Shown: positions 42,999-53,593, counted from the stretch's first letter. The stretch: 64,000 bases of DNA from Fervidobacterium pennivorans DSM 9078 (GCF_000235405.2 NC_017095.1:1389501-1453500); one strand, 5' to 3'. Translations and numbers: made by a program. The notes: a model not told the origin generated them from the sequence alone.

Positions 42999-43757
42999 TT
43001 ACCCTTCCAACTTCGCCATTATGGCTTCAAGTTCCGCATCGTCGATATCGAAGTTGCCGAAAACTTCCTGAACATCATCATTATCCTCAAGTGCATCAAC
43101 AAGTTTCAAAACTTTTTCTGCATCAGACCCACTTACTTTGACATAGTTCTTTGGTTTGTAAGTAATCTTTGCACTGCCTTCAAAACCATTTTTAGCAAGG
43201 TTTTCTCTCAATGTTGTAAGGTTTTCAGGAGATGTGTATACAAGAACAGGGTCTCCTTCTTCAATATCCTCTGCACCAGCATCAATAGCCAAAAGTGTAA
43301 ATTCATCCATGTCTGCGATTTTTTCTCTTGGAATTTCAACAACACCTTTTCTTTCAAATATCCAAGCAACGGAACCGCTTTCTGCAAGTGAACCACCATT
43401 TTTGCTGAGTATATGTCTCAGTTCTTGTGCGGTTCTATTTTTGTTATCTGTCAAAGCCAATATGTAAAGTGCAACTCCACCTGGTGCATATGCTTCGTAG
43501 ATAACTTCTTCGTACCTTTCGCCTTCCAGCTCTCCCGTACCTTTTTTTATGGACCTTTCAATCGTATCCTTTGGCATATTCGCTTCTTTTGCTTTTTCAA
43601 GAACCGCTCTTAATCTTGGGTTTGTTTCTGGATTTCCGCCACCTTCCCTTGCAGCAACAATGATTTCCCTGATAATCTTCGTAAATATCTTAGACCTCTT
43701 CGCATCCTGAGCAGCCTTCCTGTGCTTAATATTTGCCCACTTATTGTGACCTGACAT
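42999..43757 (-). CDS. YebC/PmpR family regulator or translation factor
   Basis: A 252-residue member of the YebC family, described as DNA-binding regulators and, in some bacteria, as factors that relieve ribosome stalling at proline runs. The N-terminus [21 protein letters not shown] is split here only for naming; the first 20 residues are diagnostic, as are [13 protein letters not shown] near 36 and [13 protein letters not shown] near 125. ATG 43757 follows GGAGGAAGAGAGT. The acidic C-terminus is normal. Whether it acts on DNA or ribosomes cannot be told here. Confidence 0.93.
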   Translation of the reverse strand: MSGHNKWANIKHRKAAQDAKRSKIFTKIIREIIVAAREGGGNPETNPRLRAVLEKAKEANMPKDTIERSIKKGTGELEGERYEEVIYEAYAPGGVALYILALTDNKNRTAQELRHILSKNGGSLAESGSVAWIFERKGVVEIPREKIADMDEFTLLAIDAGAEDIEEGDPVLVYTSPENLTTLRENLAKNGFEGSAKITYKPKNYVKVSGSDAEKVLKLVDALEDNDDVQEVFGNFDIDDAELEAIMAKLEG

Positions 43758-43814
43758 ACTCTCTTCCTCCCTACTTAAATTTCTCGTTTTTTAAATGCCA
43801 AGCAATTGAGTTTT

Positions 43815-44435
43815 TTATCTTTCTCCAGGCATAATCACCCTGTCTATTATACCATATTCTTTTGCTTCTTGTGCGCTCATGAAGAAATCTCTATCGGTGT
43901 CTTTTTCTATCTTTTCTATGGGTTGTCCAGTGTGTTTGCTGAGAATTTCGTTTATGAGATGTTTAATTCTTAAAAGCTCTTTTGTCAGTATTTCTACATC
44001 CTTGGCAGTTCCCTCAGCACCACCGAGTGGTTGGTGAATCATTATACGACTATTTGGGAGTGCGAACCTTTTTCCTTTTGCACCTGCAGCTAAAAGCACC
44101 GCAGCCATCGATGCCGCCTGACCAATACAGATAGTTGCAACATCACATTTTACATATTGCATCGTATCGTATATTGCAAGCCCAGCTGTTACTAAGCCTC
44201 CCGGTGAGTTGATGTAAAGTTGTATATCTTTGTCTGGGTTCTCTGCCTCCAAGAATAATAATTGTGCTACAACCAAATTCGCTACATGGTCGTCTATAGC
44301 GCTACCAAGGAATATAATCCTATCTTTTAGTAACCTTGAATAAATATCGTAAGCACGTTCATATCTACCGGTTGTTTCGATAACTATTGGAACATATTGG
44401 TCAAGTATTTTTTTCATTTCTTTATCCATATCCAT
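43815..44435 (-). CDS. clpP: ATP-dependent Clp protease proteolytic subunit
   Basis: The barrel-shaped serine peptidase of the Clp machine. The 206-residue protein has the catalytic Ser in [14 protein letters not shown] near residue 103, His in [11 protein letters not shown] near 128 and the Asp in the KDTDRDFFM segment near 177. ATG 44435 follows GGGGAGATGAGAACTT; ATG 44429 is possible. It lies 67 bp downstream of tig, a classic tig-clpP pair for nascent chain quality control; clpX is not in the window. Confidence 0.97.
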   Translation of the reverse strand: MDMDKEMKKILDQYVPIVIETTGRYERAYDIYSRLLKDRIIFLGSAIDDHVANLVVAQLLFLEAENPDKDIQLYINSPGGLVTAGLAIYDTMQYVKCDVATICIGQAASMAAVLLAAGAKGKRFALPNSRIMIHQPLGGAEGTAKDVEILTKELLRIKHLINEILSKHTGQPIEKIEKDTDRDFFMSAQEAKEYGIIDRVIMPGER

Positions 44436-44502
44436 AAGTTCTCATCTCCCCAAAGGTCTTAAAGGTGTTACTGGATTATTCTGATTGTTCCTTTTCAACT
44501 TC

Positions 44503-45783
44503 TTACTTATTTTCTTGCTCTTTAAATGATACTTCCTCTATTTGCGCTTTTTCTGCAAGGATTTTTGCAACCTTTGACTCTACTATCTCCATAACTACTT
44601 CGTTTCTTATATCCTGTCTGCTCTTAATTATCGCTTCCGCTCTGTCGGGACTTACTCCCCATTCAACTGAAACTCTCTCTGCGTACGCCTTTATGTCTTC
44701 CGCATCGACTTTGATGTTATTCTCCTCCGCTATTTTCTTTACAACTAAATCTTTCTTTATCATATTCAAATAGTAATTCCTAAGCTCTTCGATAAGCTTC
44801 TCCTCACTGCCGTAGTTCTGAACATATGACTCGTATTTTCCGTCTTTTTTTAGATTTTCTATTATGTTCTCAACAGCCCTTTCTATTGTCTTTTCACTGA
44901 TTTCTATCTCTGTAACTTCCGGAATCTGATCCATTATTTGTGCACGGTAGGATTCCGCTAATTCTCTATCGTATATCTCCTTACCTTCTGTTCTGAACTT
45001 TTCTTTGAGTTGCTCAGTTGTTTCTACGTTCTCGATTGCTAAGGATTTTACGAACTCGTCTGTAAACTCTGGAAGAATTCTCTTGTAAACTTCCTCTACT
45101 TCAAGGATGTATTTATAAACAATTTTGTCATCGCCTTTTTCAAAGGTTCTTTCGAATTCCACAACATCGCCTTTTTTCTTGCCGAAGAGTTGTTTTACAA
45201 CTTCTCTCTCATCATCTTTTAAGAGAACGTATTCTCTTTCTTCCGCATTTCTGAGCTTCTTTTCTCCGAGCATAACCGTTTCTTTTACTTTAACCAGGTC
45301 GCCTTCCTCAGCCTGCCCATCTTTTGGCTCAAGTATAGCATTTTCCTCTATGACATATTTCACCCTCATATCTACGTAACCATCGAGGACTTCTTCTTCT
45401 TTTGCTTTTCTCAATTTGAGTTTTGTGGGCTCAAACTTAACCTCTGGCTCCGTATGGAGCTCAACAACAACTTTTCCGCCTTCGGCAGAGAACTTGGCAT
45501 CCGCAATTACTGGTGGGAGAAGCAACTGAAGTTCTTCCTTATCAAGTTCATTCTCCACTTCTTTAATTGCCTCATCTGCAACGTAGATTTCATAGAATGC
45601 CTCTTTTAATCTTAACTTGTAAACTTCCTTTGGAACTCTTCCAGGTCTGAAGCCTTCTATGTGGTATTTTTTTCTATTCAGTTCAGCAACCGCTTTGTCT
45701 TCCAATCTTGCTATGTCATTCTTGTCGAAAAGGTATTCACGTACTATCATGTTCTTATCTTTTGAGATTTCTTTGACTTCCAT
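44503..45783 (-). CDS. tig: Trigger factor (ribosome-associated chaperone)
   Basis: Binds nascent chains at the ribosome exit and has prolyl isomerase folds. The 426-residue protein has the ribosome-docking EGFRPGRVPKEV near residue 40 (the family GFRxGKxP signature, here GFRPGRVP), a PPIase-like middle (about 145-225), and a long helical C-terminal chaperone arm. ATG 45783 has AGGAGGTGCAAAG just upstream; the open frame goes on 17 codons further without support. Confidence 0.96.
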   Translation of the reverse strand: MEVKEISKDKNMIVREYLFDKNDIARLEDKAVAELNRKKYHIEGFRPGRVPKEVYKLRLKEAFYEIYVADEAIKEVENELDKEELQLLLPPVIADAKFSAEGGKVVVELHTEPEVKFEPTKLKLRKAKEEEVLDGYVDMRVKYVIEENAILEPKDGQAEEGDLVKVKETVMLGEKKLRNAEEREYVLLKDDEREVVKQLFGKKKGDVVEFERTFEKGDDKIVYKYILEVEEVYKRILPEFTDEFVKSLAIENVETTEQLKEKFRTEGKEIYDRELAESYRAQIMDQIPEVTEIEISEKTIERAVENIIENLKKDGKYESYVQNYGSEEKLIEELRNYYLNMIKKDLVVKKIAEENNIKVDAEDIKAYAERVSVEWGVSPDRAEAIIKSRQDIRNEVVMEIVESKVAKILAEKAQIEEVSFKEQENK

Positions 45784-45822
45784 CTTTGCACCTCCTAGTT
45801 TATTTGAAGCCTTTATCACTTT

Positions 45823-45843
45823 AAAAAGGGGCATTACGCCCCC
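45823..45843 (-). terminator. Intrinsic terminator of the ribosomal cluster after rplQ
   Basis: Minus strand GGGGC / GCCCC stem (45842-45838 and 45832-45828) with a five-base loop and a following TTTTT. It lies about 45 bp after rplQ, between it and tig. Confidence 0.8.
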
Positions 45844-45886
45844 TCTTTTGCTGTGAATAATCAGTTCGCCATTTTTTGCTCAAGAG

Positions 45887-46273
45887 TTATTCTTCAACAA
45901 GCTGGAGCACGGAAAGTTCTGCACCGTCGCCTCTTCTTTGACCAACTTTGATAACCCTTGTGTAACCTCCGTTTCTGGAAGCGTATTTTGGAGCTATTTC
46001 ATCGACAAGTTTGTTCACAAGTCTTCTGTCACCAAGTTCTGCAAATATTTGTCTTCTGAGAGCTACGCTTTCTGCTTTGTTTTCATCCTTAATTTTGTAA
46101 GCTTTTATTGCCTTTGTTATAAGCTTTTCTATGTATGTCTTTCCCACTTTTGCTTTCACCGTTGTTGTCATAATGGTTCCGTGCTCAATTATTTCTTTTG
46201 CAAGGTTTCTCATGAGAGATATTCTGTGAGAACCGTATCTATTGATTTTGTTTCTCTTCATTCGATGTCTCAT
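45887..46273 (-). CDS. rplQ: 50S ribosomal protein L17
   Basis: A 128-residue large-subunit protein near the exit tunnel. It starts [12 protein letters not shown] and shows the family [18 protein letters not shown] segment. ATG 46273 overlaps the rpoA end closely (1 bp apart), with GGGGGACAAATGAG upstream. It is the last gene of the alpha cluster, as in most bacteria. Confidence 0.97.
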   Translation of the reverse strand: MRHRMKRNKINRYGSHRISLMRNLAKEIIEHGTIMTTTVKAKVGKTYIEKLITKAIKAYKIKDENKAESVALRRQIFAELGDRRLVNKLVDEIAPKYASRNGGYTRVIKVGQRRGDGAELSVLQLVEE

Positions 46274-46274
46274 C

Positions 46275-47261
46275 TCATTTGTCCCCCTTTCTTAGCGAAA
46301 GACCGAATTTTTCTTTGAGCTTTTCCTTCACCTCTTCAAGTGATTTAACTCCAAAATTCTTGATTTTGAGCAAATCTTCCTCTGTCCTCTCGAGCAAGTC
46401 ACCTATCGTTTCTATTTTGTCCCTCTTCAAGCAGTTCAGTGACCTTGCAGAAAGTTCAAGTTCTTCTATTTTCTTTGATGCAACATCTTCTGTAGATACG
46501 CTTTCTTCAACTACAGAATAAGTTTCTTGATATGCTGGAATAGGCAATTCTTCAACATCGCTGAGACTTTGTTCAATAAAGCTGAAGTGGTCCAGTATTA
46601 TTTTCAATGAGTGTTTCAAAGCCTCAGCAGGTTTTATACTCTTTTTCGTCCAGATTTCGAGTATCAGTTTTTCAAAGTCCGTTCTTTTGTCAACACGCAC
46701 GTTTTCAACAAGCCAGTTCACTTTCAAAACAGGGCTGTAAACCCCATCCATGACAATCCAGCCGATTTCTGGCCTTTCATTTCTTTCGCTTGCAGGGACA
46801 AACCCCTTTCCAAATGTTGCGTAAAGTTCAATCTCAATATCGGCATCCTCATTAAGCGTGGCTATGTAATGATTTGGATTTACCACCACGACTCCAGCTG
46901 GGCATTGGATATCTTTGGCTGTCAACACAGCTGGTCCCTTCTTTTCAATAACAAGCTTAACAGGTGATTCAACGTATGCCTCTACGCGTAGCTGGACTTT
47001 TTTTAGATTCAGCAGGATATCCATTATGTCTTCTTTAACACCTTCTATTGTATCAAACTCGTGGTATTTCTCAGGCTTTATGAACCTGACATCTGTGATA
47101 GCAAAACTGGGAATCGAAGAGAGCAGAACCCTTCTCAACGTGTTCCCTATTGTGACTGCGTAACCTTTTTCAAGTGGAGACACGGAGTACTTCGCATAGT
47201 AATGGTCTTCGTATTCCGCTTGCTCTTCGAGTCTGAACTTTCTTCCAAAAGTTTGAAGCAT
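46275..47261 (-). CDS. rpoA: DNA-directed RNA polymerase subunit alpha
   Basis: Scaffold for RNA polymerase assembly, 328 residues. The N-terminal domain has [20 protein letters not shown] near residue 33, the C-terminal domain the [25 protein letters not shown] helix (in parts, near 265-285) that contacts promoter DNA. ATG 47261 has GAGGTG 6 nt upstream; in-frame GTG 47270 and ATG 47267 are too close to that site. rpsD ends inside this leader. Confidence 0.97.
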   Translation of the reverse strand: MLQTFGRKFRLEEQAEYEDHYYAKYSVSPLEKGYAVTIGNTLRRVLLSSIPSFAITDVRFIKPEKYHEFDTIEGVKEDIMDILLNLKKVQLRVEAYVESPVKLVIEKKGPAVLTAKDIQCPAGVVVVNPNHYIATLNEDADIEIELYATFGKGFVPASERNERPEIGWIVMDGVYSPVLKVNWLVENVRVDKRTDFEKLILEIWTKKSIKPAEALKHSLKIILDHFSFIEQSLSDVEELPIPAYQETYSVVEESVSTEDVASKKIEELELSARSLNCLKRDKIETIGDLLERTEEDLLKIKNFGVKSLEEVKEKLKEKFGLSLRKGDK

Positions 47262-47266
47262 TAACA

Positions 47267-47896
47267 TCACCTCGAGTAGAATTCAACGATAGCCTGAACA
47301 TTAACTGGAAGGTCTGTAACTTCTTCAAGTTTCGGATTTCTGACGTATTTTCCTGTGAATTGGTCGTAATCTACCTCAAGCCATGGAGCAACTGCTCTAC
47401 CTTTGTTAAGTTCGAGTGCTTGTTTTATCGGTTGAATTCCTCTACTGCTTTCTTTTATGGAAATAACATCACCAGGTCTTACTTGGTATGACGGTATATC
47501 AACCTTTTTGCCGTTTACAAGGATGTGACCGTGTGAAACAAGTTGCCTTGCGGTTCTTCTGTTGATGGCAAATCCAAGTCTATATACCACGTTATCAAGT
47601 CTTCTTTCAACCTGGGCAACCAAGTTTTCACGGGTATCGCCCGCTTGTTTTGCAGCTCGTTCGTAGTAAATTCTGAACTGTTTTTCAAGCACACCGTATA
47701 TTCTCTTCATTGTTTGTTTTGCCCTTAATTGCAAACCATATTGCGTCAATTTCTTCTTTTCCCTACCGTGTTGCCCTGGTGCAAAAGGTCTTCTGTCAAA
47801 AGGACATTTTTCGCTGAAACATCTTTCACCTTTCAAATAAAGCTTCATTCCTTCTCTTCTACAAAGCCTGCAAAGAGCACCTGTGTAACGTGCCAT
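47267..47896 (-). CDS. rpsD: 30S ribosomal protein S4 (zinc-binding form)
   Basis: A primary 16S rRNA binder of 209 residues. It begins [20 protein letters not shown] and has four cysteines (9, 12, 26 and 31: CRLC, CFSEKC) of the zinc-binding C+ type. The S4 RNA-binding domain lies near [20 protein letters not shown], split over about 98-117. ATG 47896 follows GGAGGGAAAATA. In many bacteria S4 represses the alpha operon. Confidence 0.97.
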   Translation of the reverse strand: MARYTGALCRLCRREGMKLYLKGERCFSEKCPFDRRPFAPGQHGREKKKLTQYGLQLRAKQTMKRIYGVLEKQFRIYYERAAKQAGDTRENLVAQVERRLDNVVYRLGFAINRRTARQLVSHGHILVNGKKVDIPSYQVRPGDVISIKESSRGIQPIKQALELNKGRAVAPWLEVDYDQFTGKYVRNPKLEEVTDLPVNVQAIVEFYSR

Positions 47897-47935
47897 TATT
47901 TTCCCTCCTTATCACTCAGACACCAAATTCGTAAA

Positions 47936-48325
47936 TTAGACTCTTCTTCTTTTCGGTGGTCTGCATCCGTTGAATGGAATTGGTGTGGCATCTCTTATGT
48001 TTTCGATTTCCAACCCTGCTGCTTGGAGTGTTCTGATGGCTGTTTCTCTACCTGCACCGGGTCCTTTGACGATTACGTCGACCTTCTTAATTCCCATCTT
48101 GATAGCTTCTTTTGCTACCTTATCAGCTGCAAGCTGAGCTGCGTATGGTGTTCCTTTTCTTGTTCCCTCAAAACCTGCTGTACCACCGCTACCCCATGTT
48201 AAAACGTTTCCATTTGGGTCCGTTAATGTGACAATTGTGTTATTGTACGTAGATTTGATGTGTACCACACCATGGTCAACGGTTACCTTTTTCTTAGCTT
48301 TTGCTCTTGTTCGACCTTTCGCCAT
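47936..48325 (-). CDS. rpsK: 30S ribosomal protein S11
   Basis: A 129-residue platform protein of the small subunit. [20 protein letters not shown] near residue 21 and the C-terminal [11 protein letters not shown] are diagnostic. ATG 48325 follows GAAGGAGGGAAAGCTAA. Order rpsM-rpsK-rpsD-rpoA-rplQ is the normal alpha operon. Confidence 0.97.
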   Translation of the reverse strand: MAKGRTRAKAKKKVTVDHGVVHIKSTYNNTIVTLTDPNGNVLTWGSGGTAGFEGTRKGTPYAAQLAADKVAKEAIKMGIKKVDVIVKGPGAGRETAIRTLQAAGLEIENIRDATPIPFNGCRPPKRRRV

Positions 48326-48401
48326 TTAGCTTTCCCTCCTTCGGTTCTTTCGGTCCTAAGAAATATAACTAATCTTCTTAACCTTTCAGGTCGTTAGAAA
48401 C

Positions 48402-48773
48402 TTATTTACCTTTTTTCTTAATCCTGCTTGGTCTTGGACCTTTTCGCGTCCTTGCATTCGACCTGGTTCTCTGACCTCTTACTGGAAGCCCCAATTTGTG
48501 CCTTAAGCCGCGGTAACACCCGATATCTATAAGCCTCTTGATATTTCTCATAACTTCTGTTCTTAACTCACCTTCGACCTTGTAGTTCTGCTGAATGAAA
48601 GATGAAATCTTGCTGATTTCGTCTTCTGTAAGGTCTTTAACTCTTTTTTCTGGATCCACACCTGTGTTCTTGCAGATTTCAAGTGCTCTGGTTGGTCCTA
48701 TTCCGTATATGTATCTAAGTGCGATGTGAACCTTTTTGTTGCTCGGTATTTCAACACCAACAATACGAGCCAT
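48402..48773 (-). CDS. rpsM: 30S ribosomal protein S13
   Basis: A 123-residue head protein touching P-site t[33 protein letters not shown] near 23, and the basic tail [16 protein letters not shown] near 98 are the family marks. ATG 48773 follows GGAGGGAGATTA. Confidence 0.97.
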   Translation of the reverse strand: MARIVGVEIPSNKKVHIALRYIYGIGPTRALEICKNTGVDPEKRVKDLTEDEISKISSFIQQNYKVEGELRTEVMRNIKRLIDIGCYRGLRHKLGLPVRGQRTRSNARTRKGPRPSRIKKKGK

Positions 48774-48805
48774 TAATCTCCCTCCTCAAAAAATTTTCCA
48801 CAATC

Positions 48806-48922
48806 TTATCCCTGTCTTTGGTTGTGTTTGGGGTTTACCTTACAAATAACGTATACTCTTCCTCTTCTTCTGATAATCTTACAGTACTCGCATCTTTTTC
48901 CAACGGATGCTTTCACCTTCAT
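48806..48922 (-). CDS. rpmJ: 50S ribosomal protein L36 (zinc-binding form)
   Basis: A 38-residue protein between infA and rpsM. It reads [19 protein letters not shown], then [19 protein letters not shown] and a TAA stop. Cys11, Cys14, Cys27 and His33 form the zinc site of the C+ form. ATG 48922 has GAAAGGAGAGGTAACT upstream. Confidence 0.96.
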   Translation of the reverse strand: MKVKASVGKRCEYCKIIRRRGRVYVICKVNPKHNQRQG

Positions 48923-48965
48923 AGTTACCTCTCCTTTCGGAAAAATTTTTCTGTTTTATTGTTAT

Positions 48966-49238
48966 TCATTCTTCGTCGTCAAGTATCTCTTCTTCGCCTT
49001 TAGCGTCTATCTTCTTTCGATAGACTATCCGACCACGTGTAAGGTCGTAAACTGTTAGTTCAACAACGACACGGTCTCCTGGTACAAGTCTGATGAAATT
49101 TTTTCGCATTTTTCCGGATACATGTGCTAACACTTTGAACCCATTGTCGAGTTGTACTCTGAACATGGCGTTAGGTAGTGCTTCAACTATTGTTCCTTCC
49201 ATTCGTATGACGTCTTCCTTGTTTTTCAGAAAAATCAC
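48966..49238 (-). CDS. infA: Translation initiation factor IF-1
   Basis: Binds the ribosomal A site during initiation; an OB-fold of 87-90 residues here. [20 protein letters not shown] near residue 8 and [19 protein letters not shown] near 37 are diagnostic. The acidic tail ([11 protein letters not shown]) is longer than usual. The start is unclear: GTG 49238 with GGAAGG 7 nt upstream, or CTG 49229 after GAGAGGTGATTTTT. No ATG fits, which is odd for so highly expressed a gene. Confidence 0.93.
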   Translation of the reverse strand: MIFLKNKEDVIRMEGTIVEALPNAMFRVQLDNGFKVLAHVSGKMRKNFIRLVPGDRVVVELTVYDLTRGRIVYRKKIDAKGEEEILDDEE

Positions 49239-49277
49239 CTCTCAGCCTTCCAAAACTTCCCACGTTTGTTAAACCAC

Positions 49278-50027
49278 TTACAAAGTTGTCAATATCTCAC
49301 AACCGTTCTCCGTAACCACAATAGTATGTTCAAAATGTGCCGCGCGTTTACCATCAACGGTAACCACGGTCCACCCGTCTTCCAAAACTACTACGTGCCA
49401 GCCGCCTTCAGTAACCATAGGTTCTATAGCAAGTGTCATTCCCGCCTTTAAAACCAAACCCGTTCCTGGTTTACCATAGTTTGGAACTTGTGGGTCTTCG
49501 TGTAGCTGTTTTCCTACACCGTGACCTACAAAATCCCTAACAACGTTGAATCCGTGGCTTTCTACGTAACTTTGTATTTCGTAAGATACATCTCCCAACC
49601 TTACGCCTGGTTTTATTAATTCTATCGCACGCGTCAGAGATTGTTTGGTAACTTCAACAAGCTTTTTCCCAGTTTCATCTGTTGAACCTACAATAAACGT
49701 AGCAGCACCGTCTCCATAGTATCCTTCGTATATTGCTCCAACGTCTACTGAAACAATATCACCTTTTTTGAAAACTTTACTCTTCAAAGGAAAACCGTGT
49801 ATAACCTCTTCGTTTACTGAAACGGTTGTGATATAAGGATATCCTCCGTAACCTTTGAAAGCTGGTTCACAGCGATGCTCTTTGATAACTTTTTCTGCCA
49901 TCATTTCTATATCGTATGCAGTTGCACCCTCAACTACTATCTTCTTTGCTTCTTCAAGCACAGCTGCAACTGCACGTCCCGCGATTCTCATTTTTTCTAT
50001 TTCTTGTTCGGTCTTAAGCCGTATCAT
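49278..50027 (-). CDS. map: Methionine aminopeptidase, type I
   Basis: Removes the initiator Met from nascent proteins. The 249-residue protein has the metal ligands in order: VDVGAIYEGYYGDGAATFIV (Asp pair, near 95-110), FVGHGVGKQLHEDP (His near 170), AIEPM (Glu) and HFEHTIVVTENG (Glu near 235). ATG 50027 overlaps the adk stop (ATGA), so it is translationally coupled; its own ribosome site is weak. Confidence 0.97.
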   Translation of the reverse strand: MIRLKTEQEIEKMRIAGRAVAAVLEEAKKIVVEGATAYDIEMMAEKVIKEHRCEPAFKGYGGYPYITTVSVNEEVIHGFPLKSKVFKKGDIVSVDVGAIYEGYYGDGAATFIVGSTDETGKKLVEVTKQSLTRAIELIKPGVRLGDVSYEIQSYVESHGFNVVRDFVGHGVGKQLHEDPQVPNYGKPGTGLVLKAGMTLAIEPMVTEGGWHVVVLEDGWTVVTVDGKRAAHFEHTIVVTENGCEILTTL

Positions 50028-50680
50028 TTCTTTTTGATACCACCCAATATATTAAACAACATTTTCATTACTTCTTCTACACTCTTTCTGCCATCTAAAG
50101 TAAAAAGTTTGTTTTGATTTCTATAATATTCGATTAACGGCGACGTTTTTTCGATATAGACTCTATATCGGCTTCTAACAACCTCTTCTTTATCATCTTC
50201 CCTTTGAATTAGTTGTCCACCACAATCGTCGCAAATTCCATCCTGCTTTGGTGGTAGTGTAATTAAATTATAAACCTTTCCACATTTAGAACACACTCTT
50301 CTGGTTGAAATCCTTTGGACAACGGTTTCTTCATCGACTTCGAAGTATATAGCTGCATCCAATGTTTTACCCATAGAAGAAAGCATACCGTCTAATGCTT
50401 GAGCCTGGTTTAGCGTCCTTGGATATCCATCCAGAATAAAGCCATTTGCACAATCTGGTTGTCTTAATCTCTCCTCGACCAAGGCATTTGTTAGTTCATC
50501 TGGAACAAGATTTCCAGAATTCACAATGTCCTGCACTTTCTTTCCCAATTCTGTTCCTTTTGCTATTGCTTCTCTAAATATATCACCTGTTGAGATATGT
50601 GGTATATTGTATTTTTCAACTAACCTTTTTGCATACGTTCCTTTTCCAGCACCCGGAGGTCCCAAAAATACCAGGTTCAT
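50024..50680 (-). CDS. adk: Adenylate kinase with zinc-finger LID
   Basis: Balances ATP, ADP and AMP. The 218-residue protein has the P-loop GPPGAGKGTYAK near residue 7, DGYPRTLNQAQAL near 84, and a LID domain with four cysteines (CSKCGK near 130 and CDDCGG near 150) expected to bind zinc, the long thermostable type. The gene lies between secY and map, as in many spc operons. Confidence 0.97.
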   Translation of the reverse strand: MNLVFLGPPGAGKGTYAKRLVEKYNIPHISTGDIFREAIAKGTELGKKVQDIVNSGNLVPDELTNALVEERLRQPDCANGFILDGYPRTLNQAQALDGMLSSMGKTLDAAIYFEVDEETVVQRISTRRVCSKCGKVYNLITLPPKQDGICDDCGGQLIQREDDKEEVVRSRYRVYIEKTSPLIEYYRNQNKLFTLDGRKSVEEVMKMLFNILGGIKKK

Positions 50681-50701
50681 GTCTCCACCTTCTTATCTCT
50701 C

Positions 50702-51988
50702 TTATCTTCTACCAGCTATTTTTCCCTTCTTTACAAAACCTTCGTAATTTCTCATTATAAGGTGTGCTTCTATCTGCTGAGCTATATCAAGTGCAACACC
50801 AACAGCGATAAGAGCACTTGTTCCACCAAGCCAAATGTTGACTCTTGTTATACCCTCAACAAGATATGGGAGCAAGGAAATACCGACCAAGAAGATGGCA
50901 CCTATAAACGTCACTCTGTTAAGCACGTAAGTGATGTATTCTTCCGTTGGTTTTCCAGCTCTGATGCCAGGGATAAACCCACCGTAGCGTTTGATATTTT
51001 CTGAAATGTCTTTTGGATCGATGACTACAACGCTATAGAAGTATGTGAAGAAGAATATTAGCAACGCGTAAATTATTATCATAAGTGGGCTTTGCATACT
51101 AAAAAGTTTGATTGCCCACTGTGCACCTGTGATTTGTGCAATCGCTTCTGGGATGCTAACTATTGCCCATGCAAAGATTATTGGGATAACTCCAGAGTGA
51201 TTGACCTTTATCGGCAGATACGTGCTTGTTCCACCGTATATCCTTCTTCCAACCATTCTTGTAGCGTATTCAATCTTGATTCTTCTCTCAGCTTGCTGGA
51301 CGTAAATTATAGCAACAACCATGAATACTGCAACTGCGATAAGGAAAATCCAACCGAATATGTTGAGATTTCCAAGAACCGCAGTCCTGAAGTAGGCTGG
51401 ATATCTTGAAACGATACCTGCAAAAATAAGGATACTTACACCATTACCAATACCCTTTTCGGTAATCCTATCACCTATCCAGAGCAAGAACATAGTTCCA
51501 GCAACAAGGGATACTGTTGAGACAAAGGAGAACAACCACTTATTCACTGCAATTATCCCTTGATAGCTGTTAGCTAAGCCGAACGATACAACAAATGATT
51601 GAAGTGCTGCAAGACCGATTGTTAGATTCTTCGTGTAATGCTGGAATTTTTTCCTACCTTCTTCTCCCTCTTTGAGAAGCTCTTTGAGAGAAGGAATAAT
51701 GGAAGCAAGGAGTTGCATAATAATTGATGCGTTGATATATGGTGTAACACTCATTGAGAATACAGAGAATCTGCTAAACGCACCACCGGTGAACACATCG
51801 TAAAAACTAAGAACGCCACCGGCAAGGCCGGTGCCCTGCTTGGAAAGCGCTTCCCCCCAAGCTTTGATGTTTATGCCAGGAACTGGAACGTAAATCCCCA
51901 GCCTGAAGACAAGCAACATTAAAAATGTAAAGATAACCCTATCCCGCACCTCTGGAATCTTCATCGCATTGCGCAGCGCTTTCCACAT
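50702..51988 (-). CDS. secY: Preprotein translocase subunit SecY
   Basis: Forms the membrane protein-conducting channel with SecE. The 428-residue protein has ten hydrophobic helices, the family GIYVPVPGIN near residue 31, a plug-region FYDVFTGGAFSRFSVFSMSVTPYI-like stretch (over about 63-86), and GIRAGKPTEEYI in the large cytosolic loop near 352. ATG 51988 has GAGGTGATATAATA upstream, 2 bp after rplO. Confidence 0.97.
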   Translation of the reverse strand: MWKALRNAMKIPEVRDRVIFTFLMLLVFRLGIYVPVPGINIKAWGEALSKQGTGLAGGVLSFYDVFTGGAFSRFSVFSMSVTPYINASIIMQLLASIIPSLKELLKEGEEGRKKFQHYTKNLTIGLAALQSFVVSFGLANSYQGIIAVNKWLFSFVSTVSLVAGTMFLLWIGDRITEKGIGNGVSILIFAGIVSRYPAYFRTAVLGNLNIFGWIFLIAVAVFMVVAIIYVQQAERRIKIEYATRMVGRRIYGGTSTYLPIKVNHSGVIPIIFAWAIVSIPEAIAQITGAQWAIKLFSMQSPLMIIIYALLIFFFTYFYSVVVIDPKDISENIKRYGGFIPGIRAGKPTEEYITYVLNRVTFIGAIFLVGISLLPYLVEGITRVNIWLGGTSALIAVGVALDIAQQIEAHLIMRNYEGFVKKGKIAGRR

Positions 51989-51990
51989 TA

Positions 51991-52446
51991 TTATATCACC
52001 TCTATTTTACCGCCGACTTTTTCTATCTTCTCCTTCGCCTTTTCACTAAACTTGTGCGCCTTAACTACGAGTGGTTTTGTTATTTCTCCTCTGGCAAGTA
52101 TCTTAACACCGTCATAAATCTTTTTAATTATACCTTTCTCCAAAAGAACTTCTGGAGTTACCACATCGTTGCTTTCGAATTTTTCCTCAAGTGTATCAAG
52201 GTTAACGACAGCGTAGACTTTCTTTGTGAAGTTCTTAAATCCAAACTTTGGAAGTCTTCTGTGCAGTGGCGTCTGCCCACCTTCCATCCATGGACTGACC
52301 TTACCCGTTCCTCTTGCTTTTTGACCTTTGTGCCCTCTACCTGCCGTCTTTCCTTTTCCGGAGCCTTGACCTCTCCCAAGACGTTTGAACTTTTTGTTTG
52401 AACCAGGAGTTGGTCTAAGCTGGTCTATAGTAAGAATTTCAGGCAT
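51991..52446 (-). CDS. rplO: 50S ribosomal protein L15
   Basis: A 151-residue late-assembly protein. The Gly/Lys-rich front ([20 protein letters not shown], near 22-41) and the [15 protein letters not shown] segment near 57 are diagnostic. ATG 52446 follows AAGGAGGGAATAAGAA. Position before secY is conserved. Confidence 0.97.
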   Translation of the reverse strand: MPEILTIDQLRPTPGSNKKFKRLGRGQGSGKGKTAGRGHKGQKARGTGKVSPWMEGGQTPLHRRLPKFGFKNFTKKVYAVVNLDTLEEKFESNDVVTPEVLLEKGIIKKIYDGVKILARGEITKPLVVKAHKFSEKAKEKIEKVGGKIEVI

Positions 52447-52466
52447 TTCTTATTCCCTCCTTATTA

Positions 52467-52652
52467 TTATTCTTCAATCTCTTCAACCTTAAGAAGGTGC
52501 TTGACTTTTTCAACCATACCTCTAATCTGTGGTGTGTCATCCTTAATTACAGTCTGATGCATCTTTCTCAGACCAAGTCTTCTGACTGTATCCTTTTGGT
52601 CATATTTGTATCCAATTGGACTTCTTACGAGTGTAATTTTCAATTTCTTCAT
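52467..52652 (-). CDS. rpmD: 50S ribosomal protein L30
   Basis: A 61-residue protein; [20 protein letters not shown] and [20 protein letters not shown] (near 27-46) match the family. ATG 52652 has GGAGGGTTAAGAT upstream, 3 bp after rpsE. Confidence 0.97.
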   Translation of the reverse strand: MKKLKITLVRSPIGYKYDQKDTVRRLGLRKMHQTVIKDDTPQIRGMVEKVKHLLKVEEIEE

Positions 52653-52655
52653 ATC

Positions 52656-53186
52656 TTAACCCTCCTTTTTAACACCACGAACTACCTGAGCTGGGGTTAT
52701 ATCTCTTAGTGCTGCTATCTTTTCAATTGGGTAGAGATTCTTTATTCCATTAATGGTTGCCTGAGCCATTACAACCGGGTTTGTCGAACCCATTGCTTTT
52801 GTTAGGACGTTCTGAACACCTGCTAATTCAAGAATAGCACGAACTGTACCGTTTGCGATGATACCGGTACCAGGTGCAGCTGGTTTCATGAGTATCTTTG
52901 CAGCGTCCTGCTTGCCAACAACTTCGTGTGGTATTGTTCCTTTTACAACAGGCACCTCTATCACATTTTTTCTTGCACTTACAAGAGCTTTTCTAATAGC
53001 ATCGGGCACTTCTCTTGCCTTTCCAACACCAACACCAACTTTACCATCCCTGTTACCAACAACGGCAAGTACTCTAAACGAAAGGTTCTTACCACCTTTT
53101 GTAACCTTCGTTGTTCTTCTGATTTCTATTATTCTTTCCTCAAATGTCTCGGCAGACTGTTTTATCTTTTCTGTAATTTCTGACAC
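52656..53186 (-). CDS. rpsE: 30S ribosomal protein S5
   Basis: A 176-residue protein important for decoding accuracy. The S5 double-stranded RNA fold is clear from [20 protein letters not shown] near 32 and the [15 protein letters not shown] segment, then [19 protein letters not shown] near 110. I prefer GTG 53186, with AGGAGGTG 6 nt upstream; the longer frame starts with a GTG at 53195 that lies in that site. Confidence 0.95.
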   Translation of the reverse strand: MSEITEKIKQSAETFEERIIEIRRTTKVTKGGKNLSFRVLAVVGNRDGKVGVGVGKAREVPDAIRKALVSARKNVIEVPVVKGTIPHEVVGKQDAAKILMKPAAPGTGIIANGTVRAILELAGVQNVLTKAMGSTNPVVMAQATINGIKNLYPIEKIAALRDITPAQVVRGVKKEG

Positions 53187-53211
53187 TGTGAGCACCTCCT
53201 AACCTAAACAA

Positions 53212-53580
53212 TTAGAATTTCAATCCGGCTTCTCTTGCAGCATCTGCAAGAGCTTTAATTCTTCCATGGTATTTGAATCCGCCACGGTCAAAGACAACGG
53301 TCGTTATACCTTTTGCCAATGCTCTCTCGGCAATAATTTTTCCTACCTCTTTAGCTGCCGCTACATTCCAAGTCTTTTTAACCCTTTCCTTTATGTCTTT
53401 CTCAACCGTAGATGCTGCAACAAGTGTTCTTCCAACGGTGTCGTCTATTATCTGAGCATAGATGTGCTTTTCGCTTCTGTAGACAGCGAGTCTTGGTCTT
53501 TCAGGTGTTCCAAATATTTTTTTCCTTATTCTTCTATGCCTGATGAGCCTCAATTTCTTGCGGTCTTCTCTCTTAATCAC
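53212..53580 (-). CDS. rplR: 50S ribosomal protein L18
   Basis: A 122-residue 5S rRNA-binding protein. [20 protein letters not shown] near residue 24 and [20 protein letters not shown] near 98 are diagnostic. The start is GTG 53580 with AAGGGGGTATAAAAC upstream. Confidence 0.96.
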   Translation of the reverse strand: MIKREDRKKLRLIRHRRIRKKIFGTPERPRLAVYRSEKHIYAQIIDDTVGRTLVAASTVEKDIKERVKKTWNVAAAKEVGKIIAERALAKGITTVVFDRGGFKYHGRIKALADAAREAGLKF

Positions 53581-53593
53581 GTTTTATACCCCC

